From Psychrobacter sp. 28M-43 (GTDB lineage Bacteria; Pseudomonadota; Gammaproteobacteria; Pseudomonadales; Moraxellaceae), in the NCBI RefSeq assembly GCF_014770435.1, contig NZ_CP061739.1, forward strand, positions 2,604,001 through 2,668,000: DNA of 64,000 nucleotides. The letters run 5' to 3'. A model generated the notes under the pieces. It was given only the letters and a program-made list of their open reading frames with translations, was not told the origin of the DNA and ran no database searches. The position numbers and the translations under genes are program-made. Of this stretch, positions 36,401 through 45,102 are shown one piece after another (the stretch's first letter is position 1; every line of letters begins with the position of its first letter).

Positions 36401-39400
36401 TTTCATCCTTTTCTTGATAAATACTCTGTAGATCATCAATGACTTGTTTATCTATTTTTAAGGAAGTACTTCCAGCTAAGGCATCAAATAAGCCAATTAG
36501 CTGAGCATGACCTGCATGCAATATCGCTTGAATGTCTTGATTTTGAGCTATATCGATATGATTACTTAAATAACGATACGCATTACCCAGCTCATCTAAA
36601 ATTGTGACGAATTTTGGAAATGCTTGCGCTTTTTCCTTGAGAGAAGCTATTTGAAAGACTTGCTGCTCTATATAGTCTTGAATCTGCTCTATCTCAGTAT
36701 GATTCAACGCATCATCTAATTCCCACTCAGCATCGAGCAACGTATCAATGTTACTGTCTAATAACTCTTCTATCGTCGGTTTTTTATTCGTTGTAATGGT
36801 AGTGTCATTAGCCACATATTGCTCACCAAGCATGGCCTGCAATGATGCTATGTCATGCTGACTCTGCGAACCATCGTCCTCTGTTGATACATTGTGCGGT
36901 TCTATATTTTGCTTATAATTATTTAGATAACCATTTATTAATGTGGCCGACTGGGCTAATGCTTCTAAGTGCTGAGAATTCATACCTATATCTTGTTGTT
37001 GTAATGACTCCAAGCTATGCTCGATGGTCGCACTGACTTCACTGATAGCGACCAAAGCACTAGAACCCGAAGCGCCGCGCAAAGTATGAAATGCGCGTAC
37101 GATTTCATCTGTAATTTCTATATGATGCTGTTCTGTATTGTCTTTGACAAACTGTTCAATACAATCAAGCAGCTCTTCCGCTTCATCAATAAATATCTTA
37201 CAAAATGCTTGTTCTTCCTCAGTTTGAGGGGTAAGGACAACCGCTGCCTCGGCCATTTTTTCATTGACCGAATGAAATGTCTGTAAGGTAGAGTCTATAG
37301 CTTCATTACTATTATCATCATAAGCATTGCCAGTCTCAGCTGTATCAGACAGTGGCATTGTTTCTTCAATCTTATCTATAGAACTACTTACTGACTGTGC
37401 AAACAACGCAGAATAACTAAACCCATTACCTTGCTGTTTGCTATACGCATCAGCACACGCAATCCATACTGGAACTACAGCTGGATAGTTTTGAGTACCC
37501 TGTTCAAATGCTATGAGCATCTTGGGGTAAGCTGCCAGTACATCTGTAATTAACTGACATATATCAGCTGAGATAGCGACACTGTTATCTAGAATACGGT
37601 TAAGCATGTTTTCTATAGACCATGCTAATTCCGCTGTATAGTTAGCGCCTACCATGCGGCCTGAACCTTTCAAGGTATGGAAACCACGGCGAATATCTTT
37701 CAAGCCCTCTAGATCGGTCGAATTTTTCCGCCAACTTTCATACAACGGCACAATTTCTACCAATACTTCATTGGCCTCTTCTATAAATATCTCTTTGATA
37801 TCAGGATCTGCATCATTGGCATCAGCTGGTAGTTGATTAGTCTCTCTAATAAAAGGTGCAAGGCTCTCTGGAATATCCAATGTAGATAGATATTCGTTGG
37901 TATTTGCTTCGTTGTTATTCGAGTCAGTAACCAACTCAGTACTATCTTTATTAGAATCGTTATCAACATCATTAATTTCTAGTAGCGATTTTTCTAATTC
38001 TGCATCATCTGACATAACCTCTTTAGGAGCAAGTTCAGCTAGCGTCAGTCCAGTGTTGACCGGCTGCTGATTCATAAGATTGCTACTTTGTAAGATAGCA
38101 ATCGCAGGATCAAAACTTGGTGGTCGCTGCGCTGAAAAATCTGCTACCAATGCTGGTAGAATTTTTGTGGTATCAACCACTAGATTTACCACATCATCTG
38201 TTACTGGCAATGTTTTATCTAATAAACGATTGAGTAGGTTTTCGATTGACCATGCTATCTCGCTGATACTAAAGGCACCAACCATACGACCTGAGCCTTT
38301 TAGAGTGTGAAAACCTCTACGCACTTCAGTCAATGGTGTTAGGTCTTGTGAATCTTGCGCCCAGATAGGAAGAAAATCTTCAAGATCAGTGATGATTTCA
38401 GTCACTTCTTCAATAAAGATATCATGGACATCTTCATCTGTTTCAAAGTTATCAGGCTTTACGTGTTCACGAGCCTGCTTTAGTGCATCACTTTCAATAC
38501 TGTTGGACAGACTCGCATTATCTTGTTCAACTATATTTGCATCGTCTAAATTGATAACAGGGCTGATCTCACCACTATCATCGTAACGTACAACATTCGT
38601 CGCAGCTGATTCTTGAGCTAATACAGTCTCGTTAATCGTTTCTGGTGAATCGATGTCAGTATCAAGAAGCTGTGTTGCTCTGGCTGTATGTTCGTTTGCT
38701 AAAGTAAGCAACTGCTGATCGAAAACCTGCTGCGCAAGATAATCAAGTAATAGCTCCATAGACGTTAAGCTCTCAGCCAACGCCTGCACCAAACTCCAGC
38801 TCGGGGTAGTAATATTACGAGTAGTTAACTGTGTAAATAAACTACCGATATCATCCATAGTATGACGAATTTCTGGCAATTCCATATCGTCAAAAGCTTG
38901 ACCAATACTGGTAAAATCAGTAGACGCTGGTAATAACCCAATATCTTGATGTTGTATATAATCGTTGAAATTTTGCTTTATCTCTTCTACTGCAATTCGA
39001 AGCTCACGTAGACCATCATCGGTAGGAATAGAGTCATGTTTACCTATTAATTCTGTCTCATTGCTGCTTATCACTTCAGGCACAGTAGCGAAAGAGGTCG
39101 CCTCACCAATCTTAAGTGAAATAGTTTGCTCAGTACTATAAATAGCGTTATATAACTCTTGCAGCTTGCGTTCAATTTGCCACTGCTCTTGCGCAAAACT
39201 TGTTTCTGATACGAGAGACTGTTTTAAATCTGCAAGGATTGATTCCACCTGAGACACATAGTAAGTCCAGCCTCGGTTTTTGAGCTGTTCTTTGATATGT
39301 TGTAAAGGAGCTACCAAGCTATCTGGCTCATCCAGTTTGAAAATAAGCGCATCAAGCTGAGTTAATAATTGCGGTAAAAAACGAGACGCTGTCGTGGTGC

Positions 39401-40298
39401 TTTGAGATACTTTATCCAAAATAGACTGGGTACGTTTGCTACTGTGCGCTAGATAACTCAATTCGACATAGATTGCGGTGGTCAATCTTACAACTATAGT
39501 TGAAGGTACTTCATTTGACTGGGCACAAGATTCTATAACTTGATCAAGCTGACCTAATAATGGTGCATAACGCTCAGGAAGTGGCGTCTCGTTTTGGGCC
39601 AGATCACTTAGCAATAACTCAGTCAAACACCATAGTCTTTGTAAACCACTATCTTGTGCTGTCTGCCTAAGATACTGGCTAGCTTTTTCTAAGGTACTGA
39701 GTGCTGATGACTGATTTGTATTAGTGATTAGTAATGCTTGTACTTGCTGACGCCATACGAGTAGCAACTGCTGACACTGTTCACTTGTCAAGCTAGCAGT
39801 AGCTTGTTCTGTCGGCACGGCGGCTTCAATACTATTGATAATATTTTCGTTATTCGCATGATCATTCGTGTATTCATACTGAATATCGCTAATGTTTATA
39901 GGAATGTCAGTTTCTATATTTCGTTGAGACAAGGTTTGGGTCAGCTCATCAATTGCTCTACTTATTAGACCTATATGATAGATTCCTGTACGCGCATACT
40001 GATTAATCTCTCGTTGTAATAATCGATGAGAGAACTGACCTATACGGCGCTCTTTAATAGAAAAATCGTCACAACTTTGTAATCCTGCGAGTTGACTCAA
40101 CTTACTAGCAACACCCGCTAATAAGGGAAGTTTAAGTATGATGAGCGCACCGCTAATCTGATGATAACTTGTTATCAGCTGTTCATGGTCGATGCTAGAT
40201 TCACCTAATTGCCAACCGTCAGATATCTGTGTTAACTGCTGATTGAATAATGGTAGCAACCACTGAAACGTCACGATGTCATTGGGCTGGTTTTTCAT
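33423..40298 (-). CDS. chpA: ChpA, multi-phosphotransfer hybrid histidine kinase of the Pil-Chp system
   Basis: CheA-type kinase of 2291 residues for type IV pilus control. Five histidine phosphotransfer domains keep the active His: FHTLKGSGRMVGA near residues 664 and 873, FHTLRGASG near 1070, LHTIKGGARM near 1362 and 1541. The N-terminal 450 residues resemble FimL or degenerate Hpt modules without an obvious His. Then come the dimerisation region, the ATPase domain (LEHMLRNAVDHGIE near 1869, TDDGRGID near 1912, GRGVGMDVV near 1966), a CheW domain (about 2000-2140) and a receiver (VVDDSVTVRK near 2168, LLDIEMPRMDG, KPFQEKEL). Hpt1-2 and Hpt4-5 are near-duplicate pairs. It phosphorylates PilG and PilH in characterised systems. 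Confidence 0.95.
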   Translation of the reverse strand: MKNQPNDIVTFQWLLPLFNQQLTQISDGWQLGESSIDHEQLITSYHQISGALIILKLPLLAGVASKLSQLAGLQSCDDFSIKERRIGQFSHRLLQREINQYARTGIYHIGLISRAIDELTQTLSQRNIETDIPINISDIQYEYTNDHANNENIINSIEAAVPTEQATASLTSEQCQQLLLVWRQQVQALLITNTNQSSALSTLEKASQYLRQTAQDSGLQRLWCLTELLLSDLAQNETPLPERYAPLLGQLDQVIESCAQSNEVPSTIVVRLTTAIYVELSYLAHSSKRTQSILDKVSQSTTTASRFLPQLLTQLDALIFKLDEPDSLVAPLQHIKEQLKNRGWTYYVSQVESILADLKQSLVSETSFAQEQWQIERKLQELYNAIYSTEQTISLKIGEATSFATVPEVISSNETELIGKHDSIPTDDGLRELRIAVEEIKQNFNDYIQHQDIGLLPASTDFTSIGQAFDDMELPEIRHTMDDIGSLFTQLTTRNITTPSWSLVQALAESLTSMELLLDYLAQQVFDQQLLTLANEHTARATQLLDTDIDSPETINETVLAQESAATNVVRYDDSGEISPVINLDDANIVEQDNASLSNSIESDALKQAREHVKPDNFETDEDVHDIFIEEVTEIITDLEDFLPIWAQDSQDLTPLTEVRRGFHTLKGSGRMVGAFSISEIAWSIENLLNRLLDKTLPVTDDVVNLVVDTTKILPALVADFSAQRPPSFDPAIAILQSSNLMNQQPVNTGLTLAELAPKEVMSDDAELEKSLLEINDVDNDSNKDSTELVTDSNNNEANTNEYLSTLDIPESLAPFIRETNQLPADANDADPDIKEIFIEEANEVLVEIVPLYESWRKNSTDLEGLKDIRRGFHTLKGSGRMVGANYTAELAWSIENMLNRILDNSVAISADICQLITDVLAAYPKMLIAFEQGTQNYPAVVPVWIACADAYSKQQGNGFSYSALFAQSVSSSIDKIEETMPLSDTAETGNAYDDNSNEAIDSTLQTFHSVNEKMAEAAVVLTPQTEEEQAFCKIFIDEAEELLDCIEQFVKDNTEQHHIEITDEIVRAFHTLRGASGSSALVAISEVSATIEHSLESLQQQDIGMNSQHLEALAQSATLINGYLNNYKQNIEPHNVSTEDDGSQSQHDIASLQAMLGEQYVANDTTITTNKKPTIEELLDSNIDTLLDAEWELDDALNHTEIEQIQDYIEQQVFQIASLKEKAQAFPKFVTILDELGNAYRYLSNHIDIAQNQDIQAILHAGHAQLIGLFDALAGSTSLKIDKQVIDDLQSIYQEKDENEDVGFTVRVVPATELQFETIDTDIELLEIFLEEAQELDTALDESFNKWRADITNTNALKVLQRHLHTIKGGARMAGIRSIGDLTHEAESVYESFVENRRAPTAQWLEIMQMVQDTMSLQVMHIVSHKKSFFTPELIEQLRQLEKAKMLPEAVDLVIPVPKNHFAPTERSIAANVVDSDNEALSTLSLDSMIKQSWANGLPDPDILAVFLEEAEELTNRNKYLHLFLKDTSNTTALQALQRDLHTIKGGARMVTASGIADLAHEMESVYTDFVSNRRPATKKVLELLVASHDWLADAVFILQQHVNPPTPTLLIEALEQFGRNPDSLKTIPKESIQAQREAILIAKENQDSQYLAKDISEMPSMLRDTHEEDQSASSNEMIRISGGLIEHMINLSGESAINRARIDMGISSLTNSIEEMGTTVQRLADQLRRMEIELEAQILSQIDEELIDNEDFDPLEMDQYSSLNQLSKSLTESASDLVDINHTLLEKTRDSESLLLQLSRTQTELQDGLMNSRMVPFTRLTPRLERIVRQTANELNKSVELTIINADDEMDRTILERITSPLEHMLRNAVDHGIETTSTRLKSGKERSGRITLEVRREGSEIVIQLTDDGRGIDVEAVRSKAISQGLIDADDNSLSDLDIMQYVFNAGLSTSKQVTQISGRGVGMDVVISEIRQLGGAVSVVSELGKGSSFTMRLPLTVAVSDALVVRAADRYYAIPLVQIERVVRVNPEKLYDYYQSNDATLNFEDTEYRVRYLNEILSGNKLNELVVNTNTSLPLIIIKNRTGQNIALQVDQIAGSRIEVVVKPLGQQLSNIPGVSAATIMGDGSVMLILDLIALMRNAQLVKNITKAADAKRGRIESKSTILVVDDSVTVRKVTSRFLERQGFNVAVAKDGIDAIEILQDMTPDMILLDIEMPRMDGFEVATQVRHNNRLKQIPIIMITSRTGEKHRERALEIGVNDYMGKPFQEKELLDKMQKLLGEGVSLTNEG

Positions 40299-40328
40299 AG
40301 GTTTATCCTAACTCGTCTATGCACTAAT

Positions 40329-41186
40329 TTAGGCACTAATTTTTTGCCACACATTAACCTGTGGGTGCGCAATACGGCGCATATTTGAAGGACGCCAGAA
40401 CAACGCCTCACCTGGAGCCAATATAATATATCCCTCTAACGCGCACTGCTCTGATAACCGTGCCAAAATATCACGCTGATCAAATTTACGAAAATATAGC
40501 AGCATGTTTTGGCAAATAATCACATTCTGAAGATGCGTAGTGGGTGGTTTTTTTTCAATGATATTGTGTATAGAAAAATTGACATATGGCTGCAATACAG
40601 GCGCTACCTGCCAATTTTCCTGCATACTATTAGCCGCTTCTGGTATGCTAGGCTTCGATCTATTTAATGTACTCTTAGATGGCAGCGGCTGAACAAACGG
40701 CTGACACGATTGCGGGATTAAAGTTTGCTGCCTGTTATCATATTGCCCCAACCGTGCGCTTTTAATAGCCTCTTCGCTGATGTCTGTCCCTAATATTTCA
40801 TAGCCTTGACATCGCTGTGCGGCCAAGCTCATGGCCAATGACCAAGATTCTTGTCCACTTGCGCAGCCAACACTCCAAATACGAAACAAACTATCAATGT
40901 TGTCCGCTTTACGATGCTGCAATGCATATTCTGTGACAAAGTCAATAGAGGGTCTATGTCGAAAAAACCGACTCTCATGAATGAGTACTTTGTCTAACAA
41001 CTGCTGACGCAACTCATTATTTTTCGATAGTTGATACCATAATTGTTGAACGCTCAATCCGTTCGACATCGCTGTACAGTCAATTGCATTGGCCAACCAC
41101 TGTAGCTGTATGTCTGGCAGCACAAATCCAGTCTCTTGCTCTATGTACTTCTGCCATCGTTGCACATCCAAACTGTCGACTTTCAT
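40329..41186 (-). CDS. pilK: CheR-type chemoreceptor methyltransferase (PilK)
   Basis: SAM-dependent glutamate methyltransferase of 285 residues, expected to methylate PilJ. The N-terminal helical domain is followed by HESRFFRHRPSIDFV (the ESxFFR motif typical of CheR), IWSVGCASGQESWSLAMSL (SAM motif I) and ILGTDISEEAIKSARLGQYD. NVIICQNMLLYF near residue 230 corresponds to the CheR NVLIYF segment. An insert of about 35 residues (about 172-205, SLNRSKPSIPEAANSMQ) sits before the last strands. A TTG at 41189 precedes the chosen ATG. It is 30 bp upstream of chpA in the same operon. Confidence 0.85.
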   Translation of the reverse strand: MKVDSLDVQRWQKYIEQETGFVLPDIQLQWLANAIDCTAMSNGLSVQQLWYQLSKNNELRQQLLDKVLIHESRFFRHRPSIDFVTEYALQHRKADNIDSLFRIWSVGCASGQESWSLAMSLAAQRCQGYEILGTDISEEAIKSARLGQYDNRQQTLIPQSCQPFVQPLPSKSTLNRSKPSIPEAANSMQENWQVAPVLQPYVNFSIHNIIEKKPPTTHLQNVIICQNMLLYFRKFDQRDILARLSEQCALEGYIILAPGEALFWRPSNMRRIAHPQVNVWQKISA

Positions 41187-41370
41187 CAAAGTATTACCTA
41201 ATGTCAGATCAACTGTATAAGCAGATGATTTGGCTTACCAACATTACTTAAGCTAGACAAATCACCTACTATAATTACGGTTTCTTTTTATCACTCTTAC
41301 AGCAGCAAATTTGTTCAATATGCAGAAAAATAAAATGCTACCAATCTCGCTCTAAGAGAATAACTAATCA

Positions 41371-42786
41371 CTAAACGCTTTCTTTCAATGCGCCTTCCGT
41401 ATCTAACACTTCATAATCTACTAGCTCATCGTCGTTCGATACCTTAAAGCCCGTTACCGATTCCTGTAGTGCTGCTGCCATTTCACTTAGCTCACCAATA
41501 GAACGGGCTGTTGCCATCGTTCCGGAAGACGTTTGTGAGGTAATATCTTGAATGATGTTCATGGTATGAGAAATATGACCCGCAGACTCAGCCTGTTGTA
41601 AGGCAGCGTTTGAGATGTTTTGAATCAAGTCAGCCAAAGTATTAGAAACGCTCTGTACTTCTTCTAGTGCTTCACCCGCATCTTTCGCTAAGCGTGCGCC
41701 GCGTACAACTTCAGAAGTTGTTGACTCCATTGACATAACCGCTTCATTGGTATCAGCCTGAATAGTTTTTACCAACGTTTCAATCTGCTTAGTAGCATTA
41801 GCTGAACGCTCAGCCAGACGCTGTACCTCATCAGCAACAACCGCGAAGCCTCGGCCCGCTTCCCCTGCCATAGATGCCTGAATAGCGGCGTTCAATGCCA
41901 AAACGTTGGTCTGGTCAGCAATATCGTTAATTAGTCCAACGATATCACCAATCTCTTGCGAAGATTCACCAAGGCGCTTAATACGCTTTGACGTTTCTTG
42001 AATCTGATCACGAATAACGTTCATACCCTCAATAGAGCGTTGTACAACTTCTGCCCCGTTATGAGAAATAGCAACTGAACGCTGGGCAACCGTTGCAGAT
42101 TCCGCAGCATTGTTTGAAACCTGATCAATTGAGACAGTCATCTCATTAATAGCGGCTGATACACCAGCAATCTCTTGTGCTTGGTGTTCAGAAGCTTCGG
42201 CCAGTTCAACAGCATTCATCTGCGTTTGATCTGAAGACTGTGAGACTCGGTCAGCAGTGCTGTTAATAACCAGTACCAACTGTCGTAATTGGTCAATTGC
42301 AAAGTTGACTGAATCAGCAATCGCCCCTGTAAAGTCTTCTGATACAGTCGCATTGACTGTCAAATCACCTTCTGCCAAATCACCCAACTCATCAAGCAGA
42401 CGTAAAATAGCGATCTGGTTACGTTCGTTTTCTTCTTGAATTTGACGCGCTCGCTCAGACTCAGCTTCTGCTTCTTGACGACGACGCAAGGTTTCTTTTT
42501 CAATAAGCGATCGCTCTGATCCACCACGGTTTTTCAGTAGCTGGTACAAAGCAAACAGAATCCCTAATGCGCCGATTGCAAATACAGCCGCTGGCAAAAT
42601 AACGGATTGATTGAAACTATCGAAATACTGACTTACCGATGATAGCGAGTTAACTAGCCAAATCAGACAAGCCAAACTTAATAGAACAAAAAATCCTAAC
42701 AATAGCTTCCAAGTACTATCAGCGTCTTTGCCATCTGCTGATGTTTTAGCCATACCAGCTACAGGTTTTTTTATCACATCACTCAT
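41371..42786 (-). CDS. pilJ: PilJ methyl-accepting chemoreceptor, reduced periplasmic region
   Basis: Type IV pilus chemoreceptor of 471 residues, against about 680 in Pseudomonas PilJ. Two membrane segments (about 25-44 and 60-82) are separated by only about 15 residues, so the periplasmic ligand/pilin-binding region is essentially absent. The cytoplasmic part is intact: the PilJ-specific [20 protein letters not shown] and [20 protein letters not shown], and the signalling tip [38 protein letters not shown] 42786 is chosen over an in-frame TTG at 42804. It is fourth in the operon after pilI. Confidence 0.9.
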   Translation of the reverse strand: MSDVIKKPVAGMAKTSADGKDADSTWKLLLGFFVLLSLACLIWLVNSLSSVSQYFDSFNQSVILPAAVFAIGALGILFALYQLLKNRGGSERSLIEKETLRRRQEAEAESERARQIQEENERNQIAILRLLDELGDLAEGDLTVNATVSEDFTGAIADSVNFAIDQLRQLVLVINSTADRVSQSSDQTQMNAVELAEASEHQAQEIAGVSAAINEMTVSIDQVSNNAAESATVAQRSVAISHNGAEVVQRSIEGMNVIRDQIQETSKRIKRLGESSQEIGDIVGLINDIADQTNVLALNAAIQASMAGEAGRGFAVVADEVQRLAERSANATKQIETLVKTIQADTNEAVMSMESTTSEVVRGARLAKDAGEALEEVQSVSNTLADLIQNISNAALQQAESAGHISHTMNIIQDITSQTSSGTMATARSIGELSEMAAALQESVTGFKVSNDDELVDYEVLDTEGALKESV

Positions 42787-42960
42787 CTTGCGTCTTCCTT
42801 TCAAACAGTCATCAAAGTCTAATTGTGGCTGACTTTGACAATCGTATTGTTATCTAAACAATGATTAGCAAAGCCTGTATAAATGCTGACATCGAACCCT
42901 ATTATGTCAGTCGCTATTTCTCTGTCGTTACTTAACAGACAGGTATTTTATAGTTAATAG

Positions 42961-43491
42961 CTATATCGCAGCATCTGAATACTGAGGATCCTGTGCGAGC
43001 AAACTTGGCATAAATACATACCAGTCTTGGTCGTTTTTGAAAAACTTGCCATGGTTATAAGGCGCAAATGGCGACTCTGGATCTATGGCTTCTGGACGAT
43101 ACTGTTCTTGTGTGAACTGTTCGATACCAAGTACTTGATCAACCAGCAGTCCTGAAAAGTTATTGTCATAATCAATAACGATAACTTTCCGTTGGCTCAT
43201 TTGTGTCAAGCGACTAGGTACTTGCAAAAAATGCGACAAATCCGTTAAAGGTAATAGTCGCCCACGAATGTTGGCAATACCTAGCATCCATGGCTTTACT
43301 AGAGGTAGGCTAGTATATTCTGGCATAGATAATACCTCTGATACCTGACCCATAGGGGCAACTAAGCGCTGCCCACCAATTTCAAATACCACACCTTGCC
43401 AATCAAACTCTTGGCCACCGCGACGACCGCTTTTGCGCGCGCGTGCCAAATCTGCTAAACGCAGAAGCTCGATAAATCCTCTAGAAGCCAC
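42961..43491 (-). CDS. pilI: PilI, CheW-like adaptor
   Basis: CheW-domain adaptor of 176 residues that couples PilJ to ChpA. The core runs VVFEIGGQRLVAPMGQVSEVLSMPEYTSLPLVKPWMLGIANIRGRLLPLTDLSHFL (about 30-85), followed by KVIVIDYDNNFSGLLVDQVLGIEQF. The N-terminal FIELLRLADLARARKSG and the C-terminal WYVFMPSLLAQDPQ are typical of PilI. It begins three bases after pilH ends, so the pair is co-translated. Confidence 0.92.
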   Translation of the reverse strand: MASRGFIELLRLADLARARKSGRRGGQEFDWQGVVFEIGGQRLVAPMGQVSEVLSMPEYTSLPLVKPWMLGIANIRGRLLPLTDLSHFLQVPSRLTQMSQRKVIVIDYDNNFSGLLVDQVLGIEQFTQEQYRPEAIDPESPFAPYNHGKFFKNDQDWYVFMPSLLAQDPQYSDAAI

Positions 43492-43494
43492 AGG

Positions 43495-43857
43495 TTACTC
43501 CATCACTTTGCGAATCATATTGACCAATCCACTTTCATCAACTGGTTTGTTCATATATTCTTTGGCGCCTTGACGCTTGCCCCAAACTCTATCTGTCTCT
43601 TGATTTTTGGTACTAATCATGATGACAGGGATATGAGCAGTGGTTTTACCGCGGGTAATCTTACGCGTGGCCTGAAAACCATTCATTTCAGGCATTACCA
43701 CATCCATCAAGATCACATCTGGTAAATGTTCAGCTGCCATCTGGCAACCCTGCTCACCATTGGTCGCTTCCAACACTTGGAAGTTATTTTTAGCAAGCAT
43801 ATCGCGAAATTTCGCCATTTCTGATGGCGAGTCGTCAATGACTAAAACGGTAGTCAT
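43495..43857 (-). CDS. pilH: PilH, single-domain response regulator
   Basis: CheY-like receiver of 120 residues. The acidic pocket is VLVIDDSPSEMAKF, the phosphorylated Asp is in VILMDVVMPEMNGFQ near residue 51 and the conserved Lys is in YMNKPVDESGL near residue 103. In Pseudomonas PilH opposes PilG and favours pilus retraction. AGGAGG precedes the ATG. pilI follows after three bases. Confidence 0.93.
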   Translation of the reverse strand: MTTVLVIDDSPSEMAKFRDMLAKNNFQVLEATNGEQGCQMAAEHLPDVILMDVVMPEMNGFQATRKITRGKTTAHIPVIMISTKNQETDRVWGKRQGAKEYMNKPVDESGLVNMIRKVME

Positions 43858-44036
43858 AGGAGGTTCCTTTATGTTCTAAAATATCTGTGAAGATATATTG
43901 ATATATGGTTCAGATAAAATGATCAAAAATAGCACTTATAAATCGACTGGTAGCCATTCTTTAATCATAGTTATTCAGTATTGAATAATCTGGAGCGATA
44001 ATATCAATCACTCCCTGTAAGTCTATATTTATTCGA

Positions 44037-44414
44037 TTAACGGTACTGATTAATGGCATCAAAAAGCTCATCTTTACTAAATGGTTTGGTCAGATACTCA
44101 TCAGAACCCACAATACGACCACGTGCCTTATCAAATAGACCATCTTTAGATGACAACATGATTACCGGTTTATTGGCATAATCAGGGTTATTTTTTATCA
44201 GCGCACAAGTCTGATATCCATCTAGACGTGGCATCATAATGTCGACAAAAATAATATCTGGATTGTTATCTACAATCTTTGCTAACGCATCAAAACCATC
44301 GATAGCGGTCACTACTTCACAGCCCGCTTTTTGTAATAAAGTTTCTGCAGTACGGCGAATGGTTTTTGAATCATCAATTACCATTACTTTTAAACCTTCA
44401 AAATTATTTTCCAT
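44037..44414 (-). CDS. pilG: PilG, single-domain response regulator
   Basis: CheY-like receiver of 125 residues, very close to known PilG over its length: LKVMVIDDSKTIRRTAETLL, FVDIMMPRLDGYQTCALIKN with the phospho-Asp near residue 55, and SDEYLTKPFSKDEL with the conserved Lys. In characterised systems it promotes pilus extension and raises cAMP. An ATG at 44420 is also in frame, but ATG 44414 has AGGA at proper spacing and matches the usual PilG start. First gene of the Pil-Chp operon, with a 179-bp gap before pilH. Confidence 0.95.
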   Translation of the reverse strand: MENNFEGLKVMVIDDSKTIRRTAETLLQKAGCEVVTAIDGFDALAKIVDNNPDIIFVDIMMPRLDGYQTCALIKNNPDYANKPVIMLSSKDGLFDKARGRIVGSDEYLTKPFSKDELFDAINQYR

Positions 44415-44420
44415 TCTCAT

Positions 44421-45078
44421 TGTCCTGTAAACGACTATTTGTTCGTAACGCTATCTAACAATACAAAATTTGCTTGGCTATTTTAAACTTTTATATCATC
44501 TATTGTCAGATTGATATAAGTACCTATATTTGCATTGTCTGCGTTGAAATTTGTTATAACAGCGAATCTTCTACAATTGATGCCTACTGACTAATCGCGG
44601 TATCAATATAGCGTACTATACGCACTTTATAATTATTAATCTTACAAAATCTAGCGTTATTTAAGTGCCTTGGATAGGTTAACTTACCCTTCAAATACCT
44701 AATAAGAAAGTCAAATATAAAAATTATTCCAACTAACTATAAATCCAATTTTTAATATATATATATAGATTGAAATGTGAATAGAAGGCAGCGCTATTAT
44801 ATTTTTATATTGTATATAACTGGCAATGATATTACTGAATAATTTTCATTTGTAATAAAAATGTATCAGTATATTTTATAGTGTTTGTTTTAACATAGTT
44901 ATTATTGCTTTTCCAGTAATTAGCAAAATTATGTTCGAACTCATTGGTATCACAATAGCTGTTCTTATCTATTAAAGATGTAACTTCAACTCTGCCTAGT
45001 GTTTGGATCATCATCTTTCTTAAGTTTAGTAAATATTTTACAGTCGTTCCACCGAGTTACAATTCACTATATAATGAT
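44421..45078. other. AT-rich intergenic region between pilG and the adaptor gene
   Basis: 658 bp, visibly richer in A and T than its neighbours, with runs such as TTTAATATATATATAG near 44750. A 60-codon frame at 44832-45014 (minus) has no ribosome site or recognisable features and I do not accept it. The pilG promoter must lie here. TATAAT at 45070-45075 could be the -10 of the adaptor gene. Confidence 0.5.
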
Positions 45079-45102
45079 ATGACGATTACAATGGTGACTG
45101 CT

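Noticed and set aside
37017..37286. Several 60-90-codon plus-strand frames inside chpA
   Set aside because: All lie opposite a continuous 2291-codon gene with recognisable domains and have no ribosome sites.
44832..45014. 60-codon frame on the minus strand in the AT-rich gap upstream of pilG
   Set aside because: No ribosome site, no recognisable motif, and composition follows the surrounding AT-rich DNA.
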